Shown here piece by piece: positions 1 through 12,259 of a stretch of DNA of 64,000 nt (the stretch's first letter is position 1; the number at the start of each line of letters is the position of its first letter). The DNA is taken from positions 16,774-80,773 of the forward strand of contig QJNS01000314.1 of assembly GCA_004154925.1 (NCBI GenBank), in the 5' to 3' direction. Under the pieces are notes generated by a model that did no database searches, had not been told where the DNA came from, and saw only the letters and a program-made list of their open reading frames with translations. The translations under genes and the position numbers were made by a program. Source of the DNA: Monosporascus cannonballus (Eukaryota > Ascomycota > Sordariomycetes > Xylariales).

Positions 1-557
1 AACGCCCGGAAAAGGACGCTGGCTTATGGCGCTATAACAAACTTACCAATGCGTTAGATGTCCCGACAAAAAAGTCCGGTCAGAAGAGGCGGTGCTGCAT
101 TTGGTTGGTTGACTAGCTGGCCGGTTGACTGACTGACTGACTGACTGGCTAGATACATAACAAGAACACTAGAAGAACAGAACGCGGACATACTTTGCTG
201 GTATGCAAGTCATCCACCGCTTCGCTCGTCCAATATAACTCTAGTCAAGCCGACAACACCTATCCACCCCCCATATCCCACACGAGGAAAAACCCGATAT
301 CCGCACGAACGCTCGACAGGAGATTCGAACAATGCCAAACTGAGGTATCCATCTCTACGAAATCTATCATACAGGTCGATAAGCCCTTCCTTGCACATGA
401 ACACGAACTCATTAGCCAGCGAGCGGAAATTGTTCGTGCATCGTAAAATCATCATAAACCGAGACCCGACGTCATCGTTATAATCATCATCATCGCAGGG
501 AGAAAAGACTGGTGGGCGGCAAGAGCCTCATAAGGTCGATTGGCACGCGTATGTAGA
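1..557. other. Intergenic, downstream of the RBR gene
   Basis: Apart from the GACT repeat I see no gene. Short open frames on both strands (around 195-455) overlap each other and show no recognisable motif. The left part may belong to a gene outside the window. Confidence 0.5.
126..147. repeat. (GACT)n microsatellite
   Basis: Five consecutive GACT units near the left edge, continuing from a looser GACT/GGTT-rich stretch at 105-125. A simple repeat with no coding potential. Confidence 0.85.
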
Positions 558-3203
558 TCAGGTAGCAATGACCGTGTGATTGTCCGGAAGACCGGGCTCC
601 ACGTGTTTACTCCATTCAAACACGCGGTTCATTCCGCGCCCCGGTCCTGTGAACCCGGCAAGCACGGAATCCTTAGGAGGTTCCGGCTCACGAAACCGTC
701 TCCGACTCGCGAGAGCGTGCATGTCTACCTCGTCAGCGTAGTCATGCGTGGCCCTTCTCAGAATGATTCGTTCGGAGCCTCGAATGCTCCGGGGGCTGCT
801 AAACATCTCGTCATCCATGGTTTGGGATCGCATGAGCGGTATAGCTGGTGGTGCGTGCGAAGGGGACGGAGGACTCATCGTCAAGGGTGGCAGCGCCGGG
901 GGTGGCAAGGGGTTGCCGAATGGTCGATGCATCGGACTACTACCCCCCTGCCGTTGCTCCGAGAACCGGTCGGCCAGACGATCAATAGAGCTTCCGCGCA
1001 CGCCTCTTGCTCTGTTGACACCGGCTACGTAGTCGGCAGCCGAGTTTGTCCTCTCGAAAGTAGCCAGCGGCACCGCTGCAGGTTGCACAAGGCTTTGTGA
1101 CCTGTGCCTATAGTTCCTCTCCTTCATGAAGTGGCCAGCCGCATGGCCCAAGCTGATAACGTCATCGTAACCATTCTCGTAATCGTCCTCGGGCTCCTCG
1201 TATTGCAACCTTCGAGCATAGTCCTCATCCTCCTGTACTTGCAGGCGGCGACTATACACATCGTCTTCGTAGGTGGGCTGCCGAGAGCGAGCACCCGACA
1301 CAACCCCGCGTCCCGTCCTGCAGTCACGCGGGGACAGGCTATCCCCGCCACCGAATCGGTCTCGATCAATAATAGGGCTGGGTACCTGCAGACTGTCGAG
1401 TCGATCCTGTTCGGCCGTGTCATTGTTGAACCAAGGACATTCGCAACTCTTCCACTTCGCACCACACATCATGCAAAATTCAGCCCCGCAACGGCTAGAC
1501 ATGCAGTCAGCAAGCTTCAAATAGGGGTGAGAACAAAGAATAGCCGTACCACATCATATGATTACAGCCTTCCTTTAATTCGACCAGAGTCCGGCATTTG
1601 AAGCAACGCTGCCAGCCCTCCTCTTTGGCCTGGTGCAGTATCTGGCGAGTTTCTTCGTCCCTGGGACATTTCCTAGACTCGTGCCATTTCCCGTGGCAAG
1701 TGCAACAGATTTTGGTGTCACAATGGCTACATTTGGCATACTTCCGCCCATTCCGCTCGTAGATCCGTTCAGGTTTGATCCACTCACCACATTTTCTTCT
1801 TGGGCAATAGATAGGGTCTCGAGTAGAAAACTCGTTGAACTTTTGGTTCCAAGCGTTCTTGAACTTGTCGGGGAATAGATCTTGGACATGCTTCAGAGAA
1901 ATACGATCCGCGGTACAGCACTTCGGTGGCATCTGGGATGGATCTTGGATCGAGAGTCTAAATTTACGTCTTAAGCAGGGGTTGCACATGCGATGTCCGC
2001 ATTTGAGCTTAGGCGCCTTGTTGCTGGATACCTCATCACGACATGCGACACACTCGACACTGCTCTGTCGTTAGTCGTATGTATCTCGGCATATCTATAG
2101 TGATGCCTCAACTCACATCTTCGCCGGTTTCTCAGATGATGGCTGACGACGCGGGGAAAACAAAGCTTCTAATGCGGAAGATCGCTTCGAAGAGGAGCCT
2201 AGGCTATGCGATGAGGTCACACGGGAACTTGAGGCCTTTTGTGGTGGTGAATGCTCGGACTTGTCATAATATGGTTCAGATTCATAATTTCTCTTAGGTG
2301 GTTCAGATGTCCTAACCAGGCCCATGACCAATCAGTATAATTGATTCCCAAACATAATACCTTTGCCACGTACCGCTTAGATGAAGATATATGCTTCCCT
2401 TCGTCACGGTGGTCTCGATGATGCGGCTTCCGAGAGCTACTTCGGGAGCCCGAACGGGGTCCATACCGTGGGCGAGATTGTGATCTGCTAGCCCTAGCAC
2501 GTCTGGGTAACGGGTCTTCGTAGACACCGTCGTTATCACTCGCGCCCGCGTAGGCGATCTCCTTCTGGCGCCTGCGGGGAAGGCGCCGATGTTCGGCCGG
2601 TTCGGGTTCCGATTCGGACATCACCTCGATCTGTCTCTTGGCAGCTCGACGTTTAGGCCTTTCGTCCGGAGAAGACGCCGATGGCGTGAGATCGGCGCTT
2701 GAGCTTGAGGAAGAGGATCTCGGAACCTTCTTGGGACGGAGGGCCCTTTGGCGTCTCTGGGCCGGCCTCGGTAATGGCTCCAGGACGTCAGACTCGCTAT
2801 GCCGACTACTCTCAGAGCTGGACCTTGGCCTCAACCTTGGTCTAGACTTCGACCTCGACCTCGAGCGGTCATCTTCCTCATCATCGTCGTCGCCATCGTA
2901 TACCCTCCGGCCCCTACTACTCCGGTCGATTACGGTGGCTGAACGAGCCGGCAAACGCGACGGTCGAGGCATTTGGTCGCGAGGGCGAAGATCTTCGGAC
3001 GCTCGTCTGTGTCGATGGGAGGAGTGCTCAGGCATCCTGTCGTCGGTCCTTTGTACTTCATGTCTTCGAGGGCGGTAAGGCAGTGAATGAGGAATAGTGT
3101 TACCTCGCCCCTCCCAATCATCGTAAGGGGATAGGGAGGGACTGGGTGGATGGCGACGATTCCAGGGCCGGTGCTTCCCCCCTACATATTGCAGAGGGTC
3201 CAT
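558..3203 (-). CDS. RBR-type (RING1-IBR-RING2) E3 ubiquitin-protein ligase
   Basis: RBR ligases take ubiquitin from an E2 onto a RING2 cysteine before passing it to substrate. Four exons: 3203-2374, 2311-2117, 2059-1550, 1494-558; the joins keep frame and give about 823 aa. Residues about 1-340 are low-complexity and rich in Arg/Ser (RSRSRSKSRPR), with many charged and Pro residues. RING1 begins near residue 345 (CVAC...CGHRMCNPC...PPKCC). The IBR is about 427-475 (YCPRRKCGEW, CSHCDTKICCTC). RING2 is about 494-530 (CFKC...GCNHMMC...CGAEFCMMCG), completed only by removing the 1495-1549 intron. Cys507 in GCNHM is the expected catalytic cysteine. The C-terminus (about 535-823) is disordered. The first intron has an alternative frame-consistent form (2293-2360); I prefer the GTACGT donor at 2373. 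Family call is firm; substrate unknown. Confidence 0.88.
1495..1549 (-). other. Intron splitting RING2 of the RBR gene
   Basis: A 55-bp GTACGG...CTAG intron. It interrupts the codon of the cysteine just after GCNHMM; removing it restores the C-x-C-G-x-x-F-C spacing of RING2. Read unspliced, the protein would stop before the second half of RING2. Confidence 0.8.
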
Positions 3204-5250
3204 TCGTTCGATGCGTCTTACTACGTCAACCCCAGGCGGAAATTCCCATGGAGGCCACGATAGCCGAAGCTCGCTGGAACGGTTAGATGGGATGACGCCC
3301 CGAAATCATGCGGAGAAAGCCAGCTGGTAGTCGCTGAATGGTCGCTCATGGACCCCCCTTATTGGTGATTGGACTGGTCGTGCATAGAGATATAAAGGTG
3401 TGCAGGATTGGGCAGGATGTGGTCTCCAAAAAAAGAGGTTGGGGAGAGCTTCTGGAAATCAAGAGAGGTGACAAAGATCGGTCAAGTTCTTGACCAACGT
3501 AGCAAGGCTCGCTGGCAATTGATAGCTCCTATCGTCGTCGCCGCTGGGCCGGGGGTGGTGTTGTCAGGATACGAGGAGTCTGGAAGGTTTGATGCTCCCG
3601 ATGCTCCTCCTTCTTGCGGAGTCTCTCCCACTTTCACCTGCCACCCCTCCGAGCTACGTACCTGCGTAATTGGGAACAGTGGACGAATAGAGGGGGCGGC
3701 TAGGAAACACCCTGGGCATCAGTTGGTCCCAAGAACGCTGCTCGGCGGCGCTTGCGCCCACCAGATTTCTCGGCTTCTTAGTGGTCGGCGCAGTGATCCC
3801 AGGACCTCGCGTCACATTCCAACTTGAATTGATAGACAACCTGAAGGGGGGAAAGCAAAAACTCCCTATTGAAGGGAAGATGATCGAAGGGGAAATTGAC
3901 CCTCCCCTCACCTCTGCCGAGAAATTGAAGTACTATCAATAATTCTTACGGGACGGGGAAGAAGAAAATGGCACCGCCGTCAGGTGGCACGAAATATGGG
4001 TGCTTGCGGGCCTTCAGAAAACAACAAGCAAGCGTTAGCTTCAACATCGAAGATCATTGAAAACGTAGAAGAGGCGGTGGATGATGGGTGTAAATCCGTC
4101 CCGCCAACCTGAAACATAGAGCAGCAAAAGCACTCGCAGACGTTGGGGGGAGCTCCTTGCTCTCCATCTAACTGTCTTGCGAAAGATGGGCACATGGGGC
4201 AAACGAAGAGGCGGAATGGGGCGTGTTTGAACACGTCAAGGAGCGCGAGCACGTGCCAGGATATGTTCAATTGGTTCCTTCAAGTTGTTCTAGTCTGCCG
4301 TATGTATGCATGTGACATAGGCACTCTACTACAGTAACTTGGAACTTAATCACTGTGATAGCTCTAGGGCTCTAGGTACTGCCCCCCTGTCGAGTTTAGT
4401 TAGACAGCTGGCTACTGCCAAATTGAGGGATGGCGGGTCGATCGGACAATACCCTATTGGCTGTTTACCTGTAGGTCAACATTAATATCACCGCTTTCGG
4501 GGAGGTATGTATGTATTATCTGCTACTGCTTCATATTACCTACCTAGGTAAGTATAAACGCAACTACAACCACAACACACATTGTACTCGGGATTAAATC
4601 CCGTTGGCAAGAAAGTCAACAAACAGACACGAGCGCTGTTTACCAGTAGGCAGAATCCCAGTTGTTCCTTTCATTGGGGTTCGCACACCAATATGTCTCG
4701 TGGGTGACCGTTTTTATGAATACCCTCCGCTGTCCAAACCGCAGCGACATAGTGCCACCCGTTTCTTGCGATCGATTATATAGCGGATATCTGATTTTTG
4801 CGGGATAGGGCTTCCGGATCGCGTGGCTTCAACAATCAAGTTACGGTTTGCCTCGTTCAATAATGAGCGCCTTTCCTTGACGTAAAAGTACGAATAGGTC
4901 CACCTTATGACAGCGCGACAAACAATGGAGACGCGTGAGTTGTTAGCTGCCATGGGAGAATAGCTCTCACCTTAAATCCACAGTACTTGATTGATCCATA
5001 CGACTCGACTATCACGGCAAATGGCAGTGCAGCAACATGATATCGGGATTCACCTTGCGCAAGTCTTAATGGGCCGATGTCTTGTGCAACTTTCAGTGGT
5101 TAACACATTGGGCCCAAGGGGGGCCCCTTCGACGATTCCTTGGATTTTCCTCTTGCGGAAGCATATATGTTACCGACATTTGCCCAACCGACCCAAAACC
5201 ACCCACCACCAATAAAGCACAGAGGATGGAGGGATCTCTCTCTATTCTGA
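3204..5250. other. Gene-poor spacer upstream of the RBR gene
   Basis: About 2 kb with no open frame I can assign. It includes the RBR promoter. The largest frames (3408-3827 plus, 4714-4953 minus) have neither recognisable motifs nor convincing codon bias. Confidence 0.5.
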
Positions 5251-5310
5251 CCTATCCTGACCTATCCTGACCTATCCTGACCTATCCTGACCTATCCTGA
5301 CCTATGCCGA
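5251..5310. repeat. 10-bp tandem repeat CCTATCCTGA
   Basis: Five exact head-to-tail copies of CCTATCCTGA (5251-5300), a sixth degenerate copy CCTATGCCGA (5301-5310) and a degenerate unit TCTATTCTGA just before (5241-5250). It lies immediately beyond the 3' end of the small interrupted gene at 5369-5626. Confidence 0.93.
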
Positions 5311-5368
5311 CCTTCGACCTTCCTTTATCTGGAGAAGTCTCTCGGCTTGTTCGTTCCCAACGGCCCAC

Positions 5369-5626
5369 CTAGGCCGCGAGTTCGCCCCCGATGCCGGGAC
5401 TGGAGCCCGCCGTGATGGAGATCTGAGTCTTGCCGACGCTGGGGGTTGTCTCGGCCCATTTTTCCAGTTCCGTTCTGCTCTTTCCCGTGTAATTCTCCAA
5501 ACCCTCGTTGCTGATCTTGTTATCGCGACCCAGGCGGGCATTGTGGTAGCGCACCTACCAGTCCTTCCCGGGTTCGCTGGCTGCCTGGTCCTTCCTGGAG
5601 GTGCTGGAGCGTGAGAAGAGGCCCAT
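5369..5626 (-). pseudogene. Small uncharacterised fungal protein, interrupted by an in-frame TAG
   Basis: Reading minus from an ATG at 5626 gives MGLFSRSSTSRKD..GKDW, then TAG at 5557-5555, then an open frame to 5369 containing RLGRDNKISNEG and YTGKSRTELEKWA. From memory this resembles a small family of about 90-aa fungal proteins whose members read straight through from KDW to the HNARL stretch, so the TAG looks like a nonsense mutation; I know no function for the family. The frame ends at a second TAG (5371-5369), also followed by GTG, after which an in-frame Arg/Glu-rich stretch continues. No intron removes the first stop without deleting the conserved part. A sequencing error or an unusual start downstream cannot be excluded. 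Confidence 0.45.
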
Positions 5627-8600
5627 GACAGAAGATTGCTGGTATATTGCGGGAAGCCTGACAAGCGGTATCGCATGTCTAGTGTCTTCCCCAGAACTTG
5701 CTGAACTTTAAATATCGTCGGTTCTTCGAAGAACTGAATCGACGATTGCATGATTTATTGACTCCATGATCCCGTCTCACTCTTTTAAGGTGGTGAGGAG
5801 GAGACACGCCTCTGGAAGAAGGCTAGCAGTATCAGCTGAACAGATGAACAGCTGACTGGGGCGATGAAGTTTCCCAAGCCTATTCTTCCTTACTAGGTAG
5901 GGTCTAAACTAAAATACGTCATGTGAGTAGCGGCTCGAGATTATTAGACAAACAAGCAGAGAACACAAACCAGATTCGTTTGCGGTATGGGAGATAGAAA
6001 CCAATTTGAGGTAATCATGCCTTTTCAAGCCCGAACTAAAGCGATCATCTGTTGGCAAGATCATGATGTCGTCGGTTACGTCTTCCGCTCAATAGACCCA
6101 TTGAACTGTAACACATACGACACGGAGGTCTCGCCAACATTCTTCACCTTGTACGGATTCGCTGTTGGAAGAGTATTGACACCTATTTAGCCCTGCCGTA
6201 TCCCCGGACAATAGAACAATGGATCGCCATGAGATTATCCATCAATTATCGCAGAGTTGCACTGCTTGTCGAGTCGCAAATGCGCTGGCAAACGCCGATC
6301 CGGTGAACGTCATCCAGGATTCCAAGCGTCTACCGTAACTAAGACCAACAATCTCGTGGCCACGTAAGCACATTTATTCGCTACGCCCTGTATTCTTGGT
6401 GTGCTATTGCCTATTATCTTTTGCCATAAATCCCATATGCCGAGTCCCCATAATGATCTGGTGGCGTGGCTCAGGATCACATGGTACCAACCAACTACAG
6501 CAGGCACTCTGCCGAAGGACGCCCGTCACACATGGACTGCTTGACATTGGGAGCCTCAGTGCACTTCGTGTAGGTATTGACTGTAATCCAACCCGAGGTC
6601 GACTGTCATATCGCATCAGGACCACTCGGTCTCATCGAGTTCGTTGAGTCAGGGGCTAAGAAGCGAAATCCTTCAAGAACGGGGGAACGGCAGTGAGAGT
6701 ACGCATCTAGGGGTCTCCAGGGTACTATAGCGTGTAGGGTTGAGACAACGCTGTCCACCAAGTTCGCGTTTGCAGAGACCGGTGTGCCTTCAGGCGGTAC
6801 AGGACGCCGCTAGAGCTCCCCCTATAAGTGCACACGATGCGTTTAAAGTATTCGTGGGGTGGGCATCCCTTTCCCCTACCAGGGATAGAATAAAAGACGG
6901 TTAAAAGCGATATATGTCTTCTTGAAATGTGTGCCAAAAGTATGTGAGGATTGAACGGCGCCATGCCGCCGTGGTGCCATCCTCTGGTTGGCGACAGGAT
7001 GATAAGATCGAATCTGAATAGTGCCGAAAAATGTGAGACGTCACACTATGACGGGACGTTATCTCTTGTCATAATACGTTGACGAGGTGTTATGCATTAT
7101 AAAAGGTAAGTCGGTTCTTCGTCAGGGAGGAGCACACATCTATATAGAGCTTCGCAGAAAGACATACAACCTGTACGACACGCGGTTTTGTTCACCAAAC
7201 CATACCCCCATTCCAAGGAACCGTATATAGACTTTGAATACACATCTCCAGCCTTCATTGGCAAAACATCCAGATGGCAAATTGGACTCCAACTTATCGA
7301 CAGCCGGTCCTGTCCATATCTATACGACTATCCTCTTCATAGTGTCCAGTTGATGAAAGAGGGTTCATGTCGTCGGCCAGCAGTCCTTCCTTCATGTAGT
7401 GGCATAGATCGTTCACGTCTCGAAGATGCGAACCATCCAGAACCAGGCAGAGTACGTATTATTCAAGTATCACTGCATGGGATGATGGTGAAGCTAGCTG
7501 CCAGCACTGGCAGGCCAAGCAACTACGTCCTTGTCTCACCTTTTCCTAGTCAGCCGCTCGAACGATATAAAGGCCCTTTTTTTTGCGTACAAATTCATGC
7601 TTGCCGTCCTACCTGCCGGCAGGTCCACTCTGGAGATAGAGTACTGAGTGCCTCATGTGTCCAGCTCATACTCGTTGTGGGCATACATAGCAACACGGTA
7701 GAATATGAGTGTCTGCCCCTCTGTGGCATCGATTCCTGCATATTCACATAAGACCTTTGTACAAAGGCAAACCCTGAAGAGCCGGTGCATTGGTCTATGG
7801 TTTTAGGGGCTATACAGCCGTGCTGACCTCCACATACTCCGATTGCTTCAAGGTGGACCCTAGAATCACCACCTCATGTAGCTGGATGTGTTTCCCATTA
7901 TGCATCGGCATGCGGAAACCAAAATTCACACTCAGCGACGTCTTCTTCCTACGGAGGCCGAAGACAAGCTTGGCAGGGCATTATAAGCTTCACGGCAGTG
8001 AAGCGTGGCAGTAGGGAAGGAGCGCCGGCCTCATCTTGGTAGCCGTCAGGAAACCCCCCAAGGAAAACATGGTGAATTTGGTCCGCCGTTAGTGAAATCA
8101 TATCACGTACTAATCGAAGTCGGCTGCTCGCCTATGACGCAAAAGGCACAGCCAATAACACCTAGACAGAGAACTCTTTACGCCTGGTCTTTCCTTTACT
8201 GAAGGCGACAGAAACTACATAATCAGCTTCCCGTGTCAAGCCAGGGGCTGTTGCTCTTGTCAGTCCCACTATGTGTCCGAGCATTCAACTGGGGTTTGTC
8301 CTAGAGTGGATAATCTCCGCCCTCCGTAGTATCCCAGTTACGGACCCCGCAAAGAGTAATGGGAATGTCCAATTATGTACAGCTCCCATCCCCAGTCTAG
8401 GACATAGTAAACATACAAGTTATGTAGGGTGGCAGCGCCGCCGCAGTTGAGGACATATAGGTGGGGCCGCCGCCGAACGCCAATAAAAACCCTGCTTTTT
8501 TATCACAGGCATCTGCACACAACTGCAGCCAACCCAACACGGAACGCTCCAGATATTATTATTGGCTTCCTTTCAAATCTTAAGGGCTAATGCACGGAAA

Positions 8601-10996
8601 ATTGTGTAACGCAACGTCAGGGCGATGCGACCCGTAGCGGATCCTGATATTATTGGCCACTTCGGCCCAGTGTCGCAAACCTCTACCCTCAGGTTGAAAG
8701 ATTTCAATATTTAAGAATGGGGAGTCCGCCCAGCAATATCTGTCATATCATCACGGATCCTCAGTCTGTTCCTCACTACTCTCGTCTTTTGATCCTACTC
8801 ACCTATATAGTAATTTTACCATTGCACACCACGTCATTCAGCAGACTCCTGGTATAGCTTGACCCTACTTATTCAGCACTCGCTCACCATACTCATTGAC
8901 TATTCATGAAATGCCGCACCAGTTAAGGCTCGCCCGCATCTGAAAGGGCTTTCAAGCTCAATGGCTTCCGCGCCGAAACAGTACTTGAAAACTAAGCGTC
9001 CAGCTTCAAAGAACGTGTCCGTCAAAGCAACATGTCCGTCAAACTGGTCTGTTTATCATAACAGCCGATAGTCGGCCACTGCTGCTCTCCTTCCATGCAG
9101 GAGGCTCATCATGGCTGCTATTAGCCAGTACCGATAACGCCTCCTTTCCCACCCGCTGCAGGTGTCGACGATCAACAATCACAACCCGGAACCCGGCTCA
9201 TCAGATTCTCCGACAACTTGGTATCAAATGGCTCCAGTATCTTGCACCATCTTAGCTTCGGACAAGCTCAGCCCTCCCGGTTGAAGTGGTATGCTTGCCT
9301 CTGTCCTCTGGAGGCTGCAACTTGAGAGGGCGAGGGCCACGCCATCTTCTCGACAGCGAGGTGGCGGCATATGCGGGGTAAAATGAGGCTGTTGCATTGG
9401 AAATGGACGAATCGCAATGAGCCTTTGGTGCCTCGTTACACGACATTAGCAGCAATGCACCACATGAAGCATCGCCGACAACCCAAAAGCAGCAGGTTCT
9501 ACCTTCACCTCGCCGAATGCTCTGCATATATTGGGTCGCATCTATCTACTCAGGCGTTTGGGGCTCCAAACTCGACAGTGGCACAGCAGCTTCAGCGGGG
9601 GTGTTCTTCCATCCAAGGTTCCCATTCGTTGGAACGTCCCCTCTTCTACGTGTTCGTTCGATCCTGTCTACGGCTGGCATGTTGACAGGCGTGTTTACGG
9701 TCGCTATCGATGGGGCCGCGACCCGTGAGACTCGACAGGTGTCTTGGTACCTGTAGCAAACAGCGCAAGACTACGGTTTTGATACGGGAAATCGGCCGTA
9801 TACTGGACTAAACTGTGCTTGACATAATGTTCTGGTCGGTGGGAAGATTGTCGCTCAACCATCAGCTCAAATCCGGAGAAGGCTTACTCGAGCGCGAGTC
9901 CAGTCTCATTCAAACACGATATGCAATTTTGAGGTGAACCGGGCTGTTTCATCTATCGCATAGATGGCACCTGGGGAAAGCTCTTTATGATACTCGCAAG
10001 TCCGTGTCTCCGACGTCACTGCAGGTCTTCTCTATGGTAAGGCCTGGCCCCTCCCACACCTTCTCCTGAGAAAGGTACCATATCCCACATGAATTCGAGC
10101 AATATCCATGCTCTTAGGATCCATTCATCTTATGGTTCAACTTGAGCAAAGCCGTGAGCCCCGGTTTCTCGTCTTCTCGCGAAGGACTCACGAGAGGTAG
10201 CCTACCATATAGACTCAAGCGAGGTCTAGGCCCACGGGGATATGCTGACCCTGCTAGAGACTATCTTCCACCGTTTTCCTAGGAATTATTGGCCTGTGTC
10301 TGCCTTTAGGGGACTAGTGCCCTGCAGGTGTGGGTTGGTGCCTTTCTCCTAAGCACCTGCATCGTGTACCCCTCCTCAGTGGTCCTAACCAGCGTTCAAT
10401 GCGTTCAACGCCTGGCTCTCACTAATTGCGTATGTACAGCTAATGGACTCCCCTTAGTGATCCAATCGCGTGGATGTATGGTTCCGTTTCCCGCTTCGAT
10501 GCTGAGGGTAGTCCAGTTGCTATCCATCGACCGTTCATTACTGGGAGGCTCCACCATCTCGGCTTTAGGGGGTAGGCAAATCTGATACATCATATCGGAG
10601 CAGGGAGCAGGGAATATTGTCACCTTGCTGTGAAAATTGCATGCACATTCTGGAGAGCGGAAGTTTTGCATTACCAAGAAGCGGCGGCTACTATAGGGAA
10701 GTATCGATTATGCTGGCCTGTCTATTAACCCTGGGGCATAACCACACTATATCCCTAATAGAAGCCTCGGTTCCTGCGGCCCTGGCATTTTGTCAATATA
10801 AAACCGCTCCTGAGAGCTGATCCCGCTGGAGCAAAGCAGTATGACTCGTACATGCTGAACTCGTAACGCTCTGTAGCATCTTCATAACTGTCAAAAGCTT
10901 CGTGATTCAAGTGCCCTGTACCATTCTGTACCGTTTTCAAACCGCGTTCCCGTGCTCCACTTCACCAGACCCCTAGTCTTCGCCTTACTCCCAGCT
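5627..10996. other. Long gene-poor stretch (about 5.4 kb)
   Basis: I find no recognisable gene, RNA or bounded transposon. Open frames (5987-6190, 7188-7751 plus; 9252-9527 minus and others) are short, overlap on opposite strands and match nothing I know. The base composition is mixed, unlike the RIP-degraded blocks further right, so this may be old decayed sequence. Confidence 0.45.
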
Positions 10997-11358
10997 ATGG
11001 CGCCGGACTCCAATCGTGCAGTTTACGGAGGGTTAGTTCTCCGTTTCTTCAACACATCCACACCGGCCGCCGCTCTCCGTCTCCGTAAATCCCATGTGCT
11101 TCCGGGTCCGGGCCCGGGCTGCTGACCTTCTTCTCCTTTAGCCAAACTCCAAAGAAACCGGCTCACACCTTCTCCGTCCAGCCTCCTACGAAGCACCCCG
11201 TCGACCAGCAGAGCCTCGGCGCCTACCGCCTTACGATCTTCGCCAACGCCCCGGGGTTCGTCCCCCTCGGAACGGGGCAGAGCCCCGAGTCCGTCGATGC
11301 CGCACACCGAGCCCGGGTTGTCGCGCAGCTCAACGCCACAACACCGGGTCTGCCGTGA
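10997..11358 (+). other. Coding-like remnant or small two-exon gene, unrecognised
   Basis: The frame ending at TGA 11356-11358 is G/C-rich at third positions across HPVDQQSLGAYRLT and FANAPGFVPLGTGQ, which is typical of real coding sequence here. It is preceded by a good branch site and acceptor (GCTGAC..CTTTAG just before about 11142). A possible first exon starts at ATG 10997 (MAPDSNRAVYGG), but I could not find a donor that joins both frames cleanly. I do not recognise the family. It may be a short gene, or the tail of a gene that has lost its front. Confidence 0.3.
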
Positions 11359-12259
11359 GACGTCTATACATGCTAGGAGTTTACACGCACACAGGAGAGA
11401 GGTCCCAGGATCTTGTCTCGCCAGACGCCCGCATGAGGGTGCTATGGCATGTTTAGGCTGTGTCGGGATAGCGAGCCCGGTGAAGGAGCTAGCTGTTGGT
11501 ATGAGCAAACGAACTTAGCTGATCTTGGTATAATAACGTGTAACTATGCTTCTAGCATATTGCTACGTATGAGATAGAAGATATATATAAAACAATAGTA
11601 TAACAAGCAGCTAGACGATGATCTATTGCATGCAACGCGTCGAGAAAGAGGTAGCTATGTTATAGTATATATATATATGTCTTAACACCTTCTATAAATG
11701 GAGTTTGTAAACTCGACCTACAATATAATTGCTACTTCGATTATTCCTGGTGGAACTTGATATAAGTGAGTATGCTAGGAAATATATTGACCTTAGCGAA
11801 TGGAGAGGAAGGCTAGGCTAATCAAGTGTATATAAGCTGGAGCTTAGCTAATAATAGGGGCATCCCATTAACTTGAAATACATCCGGTTAGCTGCCGTGT
11901 CTTCTCCTTCTGCCTTCGGTACCTACTTAATCTACCTGTGTAGGCCCCAGGGCCTACTTTCACGAATCTCCACTGATTCTTCCACGATATTCGTCTGAGT
12001 CGTATCGTTTCGATGGTGTTCTTATCAACCGAACGCATCTCCTGCGTTGCGCGGCTTGAGTTCCCCGCTCATGTGATGTTGAACCGCTGAGAGAAAGCGG
12101 AACTTGCCGTAAATGCCAAGCCACTGGTAACCGTGTGATAGAGCCGGTGCGAAAAGGGGGGGGGGGGGGTTTGGGAGCTCAAATCATCATCGCGGCGCGC
12201 GGTAGCAACTTAGACTATCCAAAGGAGAGGCGTTGTCGCATTATTAAACCTTTTCAGAC
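11359..12259. other. Intergenic, partly AT-rich
   Basis: 11520-11870 is AT-rich with TA runs (a TATATATATA stretch near 11665) and could be a transposon scrap, but I see no paired ends. A 14-base G run lies at 12156-12169. No gene recognised. Confidence 0.45.

Noticed and set aside
4714..4953. 79-aa frame starting MAANNSRVSIVCRAV on the minus strand
   Set aside because: Open from an ATG but with no recognised domain, no homology I can recall and no coding bias at third positions.
7188..7751. 187-aa plus-strand frame
   Set aside because: Long by chance in this composition; no motif, irregular codon use and no promoter or splice context.
11520..11870. AT-rich stretch as a small transposon (MITE)
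   Set aside because: No inverted repeats or target duplication could be paired.
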